Source of the DNA: Ignavibacteriales bacterium
Lineage (GTDB): Bacteria; Bacteroidota; Ignavibacteria; Ignavibacteriales; Ignavibacteriaceae
Assembly: GCA_003538625.1 (NCBI GenBank)
Contig: DPRR01000028.1
Location: 310,001-374,000, forward strand
Reading direction: 5' to 3'
Length of the DNA: 64,000 nucleotides
The position numbers and the translations under genes were made by a program. Of this stretch, positions 60,965-64,000 are shown piece after piece; positions within the stretch are counted from its first letter, which is position 1, and the number at the start of each line of letters is the position of its first letter. Under the pieces are notes generated by a model. It saw nothing but the letters and a program-made list of their open reading frames with translations, was not told the origin of the DNA and did no database searches.

Positions 60965-62327
60965 CTACATTAATCTTGTTTGCTACCAGATCTGCATTCT
61001 TGATGCAATCACCTACAGAAATTCCGCCGCGAAAATTACCGCTGATAAACAAGCCAGGATTTCTTTTTTCAAATTCATCAAAAAATCTTTCATGTTCAAC
61101 ATATCCCAAATTGTATTGTGGAATCGCTTTTTCCCAAAATCTTTCAGAGGTAAACATTGGATCAGAAGTTATTCCCATTAATGATTCAAACTCTTTTCTG
61201 ACTTTTGTTAATAGAGTTGTCCTGTCCTCGCTTACAAAATCAGGATTTCGTGCGCCGCCGACAAACAAAGTAAATGCGGCTTTACTTTCATCAGTTCTGT
61301 CTGAAAAGATTACCGAACTCCAAAGCGCACCCAGAAATGATTTGTTTTCTTTAGCCGGAATCAAAAACCCGAATCCATCCAAATCCTGTTTTATATTTTT
61401 CTTATCATAAACTAAATAGTAAACCAAAACCGGAGGATAATAAATTGCATCAGCATGAGTTTTAAACTCTTTATCATACTTAGTAAAGATACCGCTTGCA
61501 ACATAAGATGGAATTGTTGAAAGCACAGCATCACTCTCAATTTTATTTATTGTTCCATTTTGTTGATATGAAACAGAATATCCATTTGGATTTTTATCAA
61601 CCGATGTAACTTCACTTGAAAGCAAAATATTATTACCAAAATATTTTTCTATAGCTTTTGGAAGTGCTATCATTCCGCTTCTAAAAGACAGCATTTTTGC
61701 AGATTGTTTTGCAACCTCTGCACGTTTTTTTCTTTCGCGAATGCTGCGAACAGTTCCAATAATCAATCCGCCATATTTTTCTTCTAACGCATACAACTTT
61801 GGAAACGCAGATTTAACGCTCAAGTCTTCGGGTCTTCCGGCATACACTCCCGCAACAAAAGGGTTTATTGCATAATCAAGAAACTCTTGTCCCAATCTTC
61901 TTTTAACAAACTCAGCAAGACTTTGATAATAGCCATCGTTCGATCTCCCAATAAATGGCTCTGCCATTAAACGGAATTTTGCTTTGGTAGAAAATAATTT
62001 TGTTTTTATCAATCCTTGTGGAGAAGTTGGAAGCGAATGAAGTTTATTATCACGAAGAATATATCTTTTGTTTGCCTGTTTGCTTGCGTATAAAAGTTCG
62101 TTTTCAAGATTAAGCTCACGGATCAATTGACCAATTACTGGAGTTGTTTCTAGTGCACTGTTTGGTCCCCGATCGAACAAAAAACCATTTTCAAATACGC
62201 TTTCAATAGATCCGCCAACAGAATTATTTTTTTCTATAACTGTAACATCAAATCCTTTTTTAGATAAAAGATAAGCCGTTGTTAATCCGGAAATTCCTGC
62301 GCCAATTACTACAATTTTTTTATTCAT
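60951..62327 (-). CDS. hemG: Protoporphyrinogen oxidase
   Basis: This FAD enzyme converts protoporphyrinogen IX to protoporphyrin IX near the end of haem synthesis. The 458-residue protein has 'VIGAGISGLTTAYLLSKKGF' as the FAD site, 'FDRGPNSALETTPVIG' and the C-terminal 'PGLFISGNFRGGISVGDCIKNA'. It is the oxygen-dependent (HemY) sequence type, often called hemG or hemY. The last residues, NVECRI, are encoded by the TAGAATG repeat, so the natural end may have been altered. Probably in a unit with hemB. Confidence 0.92.
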   Translation of the reverse strand: MNKKIVVIGAGISGLTTAYLLSKKGFDVTVIEKNNSVGGSIESVFENGFLFDRGPNSALETTPVIGQLIRELNLENELLYASKQANKRYILRDNKLHSLPTSPQGLIKTKLFSTKAKFRLMAEPFIGRSNDGYYQSLAEFVKRRLGQEFLDYAINPFVAGVYAGRPEDLSVKSAFPKLYALEEKYGGLIIGTVRSIRERKKRAEVAKQSAKMLSFRSGMIALPKAIEKYFGNNILLSSEVTSVDKNPNGYSVSYQQNGTINKIESDAVLSTIPSYVASGIFTKYDKEFKTHADAIYYPPVLVYYLVYDKKNIKQDLDGFGFLIPAKENKSFLGALWSSVIFSDRTDESKAAFTLFVGGARNPDFVSEDRTTLLTKVRKEFESLMGITSDPMFTSERFWEKAIPQYNLGYVEHERFFDEFEKRNPGLFISGNFRGGISVGDCIKNADLVANKINVECRI

Positions 62328-62472
62328 CTATACTCGTGAACTTTGATTTAAACTTGAAGTTTATTGTGAACAAATTTAGCAAAAGATATTAGAATGAAGA
62401 ATGATATTATTTGTCAAATAGGATAGATTTTAGAACTTAATTAAATTTAAATATCATTTTCAGGGGATTTTT

Positions 62473-64000
62473 ATGAGTACAGTAAAAATAGTTATAGTGC
62501 TTTCTTTTTTGTGCATAATATCTTTTTTGTTTTTATCATGTGATTTGATAACTGAGCCGGAAAGATTGGTTGATAAAAACAATATTCCGCCAGAAGCGGG
62601 AGATCTGCAATTAAACGACCTTGTTGAAGGGCAACATGTAGATGGTACCCTAAGATTTAGTATAGACACAGCCGGGTTGATTTTTATACCAACCGGGATA
62701 GGCGTTTTTATTGATGGACAGGAATACACACGATATCCTAATAATAGCTACATAATAGAAATTGATACAAGAAGATATTCCGAAGGACCACATAAAATAG
62801 CCATTGGTTATTATCAGGAAGACCCAAATCATGGATTGCTAAATCTTTTTTATATTCCAAGCGTGTATTTAGAAACAGGTCTTTATTTTGATAGAACCCC
62901 ACCCGCGCAAATTTCAATTACTACAAACGAAGAGGAAAACGGATTTACTCGTATTAATTGGGATGAATCACCAAACCAAAATTTTTTAGAATATCGAATT
63001 CTTAAATCATATGACAATGTAAATTGGGAGACCTTAGAAACAATTAAGTCGAGACAAGTTACATCGTTGATTGACTCGGTTGATGTTGTATTAAATGGAG
63101 TAGAGGTAAAATATAAACTAATTCACTCTACGGGCTATACATCAATCGAAAGCAACATTATTACACAGTTGATTGGTCAAGAACTGGAGTATTATGTTCA
63201 ACAAAGCATATCAAAGAGAGGGCTGATTTCAAATCGAATGTTGAATGAGATTTATTTTATGATTGATAAAAAGATCATTGGCTTTTCATCACTCGATAAT
63301 TTATTTAAAAAAGAAATTTTTCTTTCTGATATTCCCAGCGGACCACCATTTGCATCATTCGCTGTTAGCAAAGATGGACAAAGAATCTTTGTTTACAATA
63401 ACTATGGAAGAAAGCTTTGGATACTAGGGGCAAACCTTTTCTATGTGATTGGTTCGGTTACTCTCAACGTGCCCGAAGAACTTAGGACTGAATCAGATGA
63501 AATTATTCACATTGATCAAAACAAAATTCTTCTATTCGGAAAGTATGAAAAACTTAGACTTGTTGATTATAGTCAAAACATTGTGCTGGATTCTTTGGTT
63601 ATTGCAAACACAAACATTCAATGTGTTACGGTTTCAAACGATAGAACCAAGCTGATAGTTGGATTAATCGATAAAAATGTTTTTCCTAATGTTTATAAAA
63701 TACAGATTAGAAACCTCGGATTGTCTGGATTTCCTGTAATAAACGAGATTGTTACGGATGCGCCTTGTTATAAAATAATGACATCGTCTGATGATCAAAG
63801 GCTTATAGAACTTCCCTCTCAATCAACAAAGTTAAATATTAGGAATATAAACTCTCTAAATATTACAGGCTTTCTAAATTCAGAACAGAATCAAAGAATA
63901 ACTGACTTTGCGCTGAGCGAGGATAAGTGTTATTTATATCAACAGTTCTCAATAATCTACAACGGAAATACGAAATCAGTATTTAAGACAACTCGGTTCG
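62473..64000 (+). CDS. Lipoprotein with fibronectin-like and beta-propeller-like regions (partial, runs off right edge)
   Basis: ATG 62473, with AGGGGA at 62462-62467, opens a frame of 509 codons without a stop to the window end. The signal ends in a lipobox around FLFLSCD (Cys near residue 22), so it is a lipoprotein. About residues 150-230 look like a fibronectin type III domain ('ITTNEEENGFTRINWDESP'). Later WD/propeller-like strands ('FAVSKDGQRIFVYN', 'VTVSNDRTKLIVGL') suggest a beta-propeller. It is divergent from hemG. Function unknown. Confidence 0.75.
   Translation, partial: MSTVKIVIVLSFLCIISFLFLSCDLITEPERLVDKNNIPPEAGDLQLNDLVEGQHVDGTLRFSIDTAGLIFIPTGIGVFIDGQEYTRYPNNSYIIEIDTRRYSEGPHKIAIGYYQEDPNHGLLNLFYIPSVYLETGLYFDRTPPAQISITTNEEENGFTRINWDESPNQNFLEYRILKSYDNVNWETLETIKSRQVTSLIDSVDVVLNGVEVKYKLIHSTGYTSIESNIITQLIGQELEYYVQQSISKRGLISNRMLNEIYFMIDKKIIGFSSLDNLFKKEIFLSDIPSGPPFASFAVSKDGQRIFVYNNYGRKLWILGANLFYVIGSVTLNVPEELRTESDEIIHIDQNKILLFGKYEKLRLVDYSQNIVLDSLVIANTNIQCVTVSNDRTKLIVGLIDKNVFPNVYKIQIRNLGLSGFPVINEIVTDAPCYKIMTSSDDQRLIELPSQSTKLNIRNINSLNITGFLNSEQNQRITDFALSEDKCYLYQQFSIIYNGNTKSVFKTTRF

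Noticed and set aside
1..64000. CRISPR array, tRNA or rRNA genes, prophage or insertion sequence
   Set aside because: No evenly spaced direct repeats, cloverleaf-like sequences, phage gene order or transposase frame were seen by reading; a tRNA or ncRNA scan was not possible here.

Overview
The window looks like a chromosomal replication-origin region of an AT-rich, Gram-negative bacterium of the Bacteroidota/Chlorobiota/Ignavibacteriota group, most likely an Ignavibacteria-type organism (inference from sequence style, not a search). The reasons are many secreted proteins with short signal peptides ending in AQ or SQ, a C-terminal type IX secretion (T9SS) sorting domain with a 'YPNPF' motif (53049-54359), a tricorn-type protease, a patatin-POTRA-barrel outer membrane protein, and weak or absent Shine-Dalgarno sites on many genes. 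No tRNA, rRNA, CRISPR array, prophage or transposase was seen.

Layout. 1-1534: an acidic protein fragment, a MutT-type Nudix hydrolase and rubrerythrin. 1600-6008: four exported proteins in tandem (OmpA-like, coiled coil, leucine-rich, and a possible CsgG-like protein). 6032-9751: a membrane protein, a lipoprotein and a large exported helical-repeat-like protein, tightly overlapped. 9758-16575: small enzymes, glycogen synthase, an AlkA-type glycosylase and a GlxA/AraC-type regulator. 16875-23448: a same-strand run of small-domain proteins (VOC, RibD/DHFR-like, SRPBCC, DUF1801, NTF2-like) with a MATE exporter. 23519-27161: an exported HExxH protein and the patatin-barrel protein.

The core is 27201-39154: yidC, rnpA and rpmH run leftward and dnaA, dnaN, recF, a DUF721 gene, gyrB and gyrA run rightward. 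The 550 bp between rpmH and dnaA hold DnaA boxes, and an AT-rich stretch lies between dnaA and dnaN. This is a classical oriC neighbourhood. yidD, usually found between rnpA and yidC, has no room here.

39273-55849: an M28 peptidase and DinB protein, then mostly leftward genes: a metallo-beta-lactamase-fold protein, a DUF1801-like protein, hemL, a 5'-nucleotidase, a tricorn-type protease, a KamA-family radical SAM enzyme coupled to an aminotransferase, a DUF2461 protein, the T9SS-sorted protein, a HEAT-like protein and a MOSC protein. 55853-62327 is a leftward run: hemG, a four-helix-bundle gene, hemB, a family 9 glycosyltransferase, a metallophosphoesterase and a DUF389 protein. A lipoprotein gene starting at 62473 runs off the right end.

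The most interesting signal is the four-helix-bundle gene between hemG and hemB. It is bounded by a perfect 17-bp inverted repeat (60542-60558 and 60948-60964), and one arm supplies the end of hemG. This resembles the layout of 23S rRNA intervening sequences, which carry the same protein family. Several other families of small inverted repeats abut or contain stop codons. Other items are a probable ATT start for the glycosyltransferase, a DnaA box overlapping the dnaA start codon, and a KamA-family enzyme whose lysine-recognition positions look changed.
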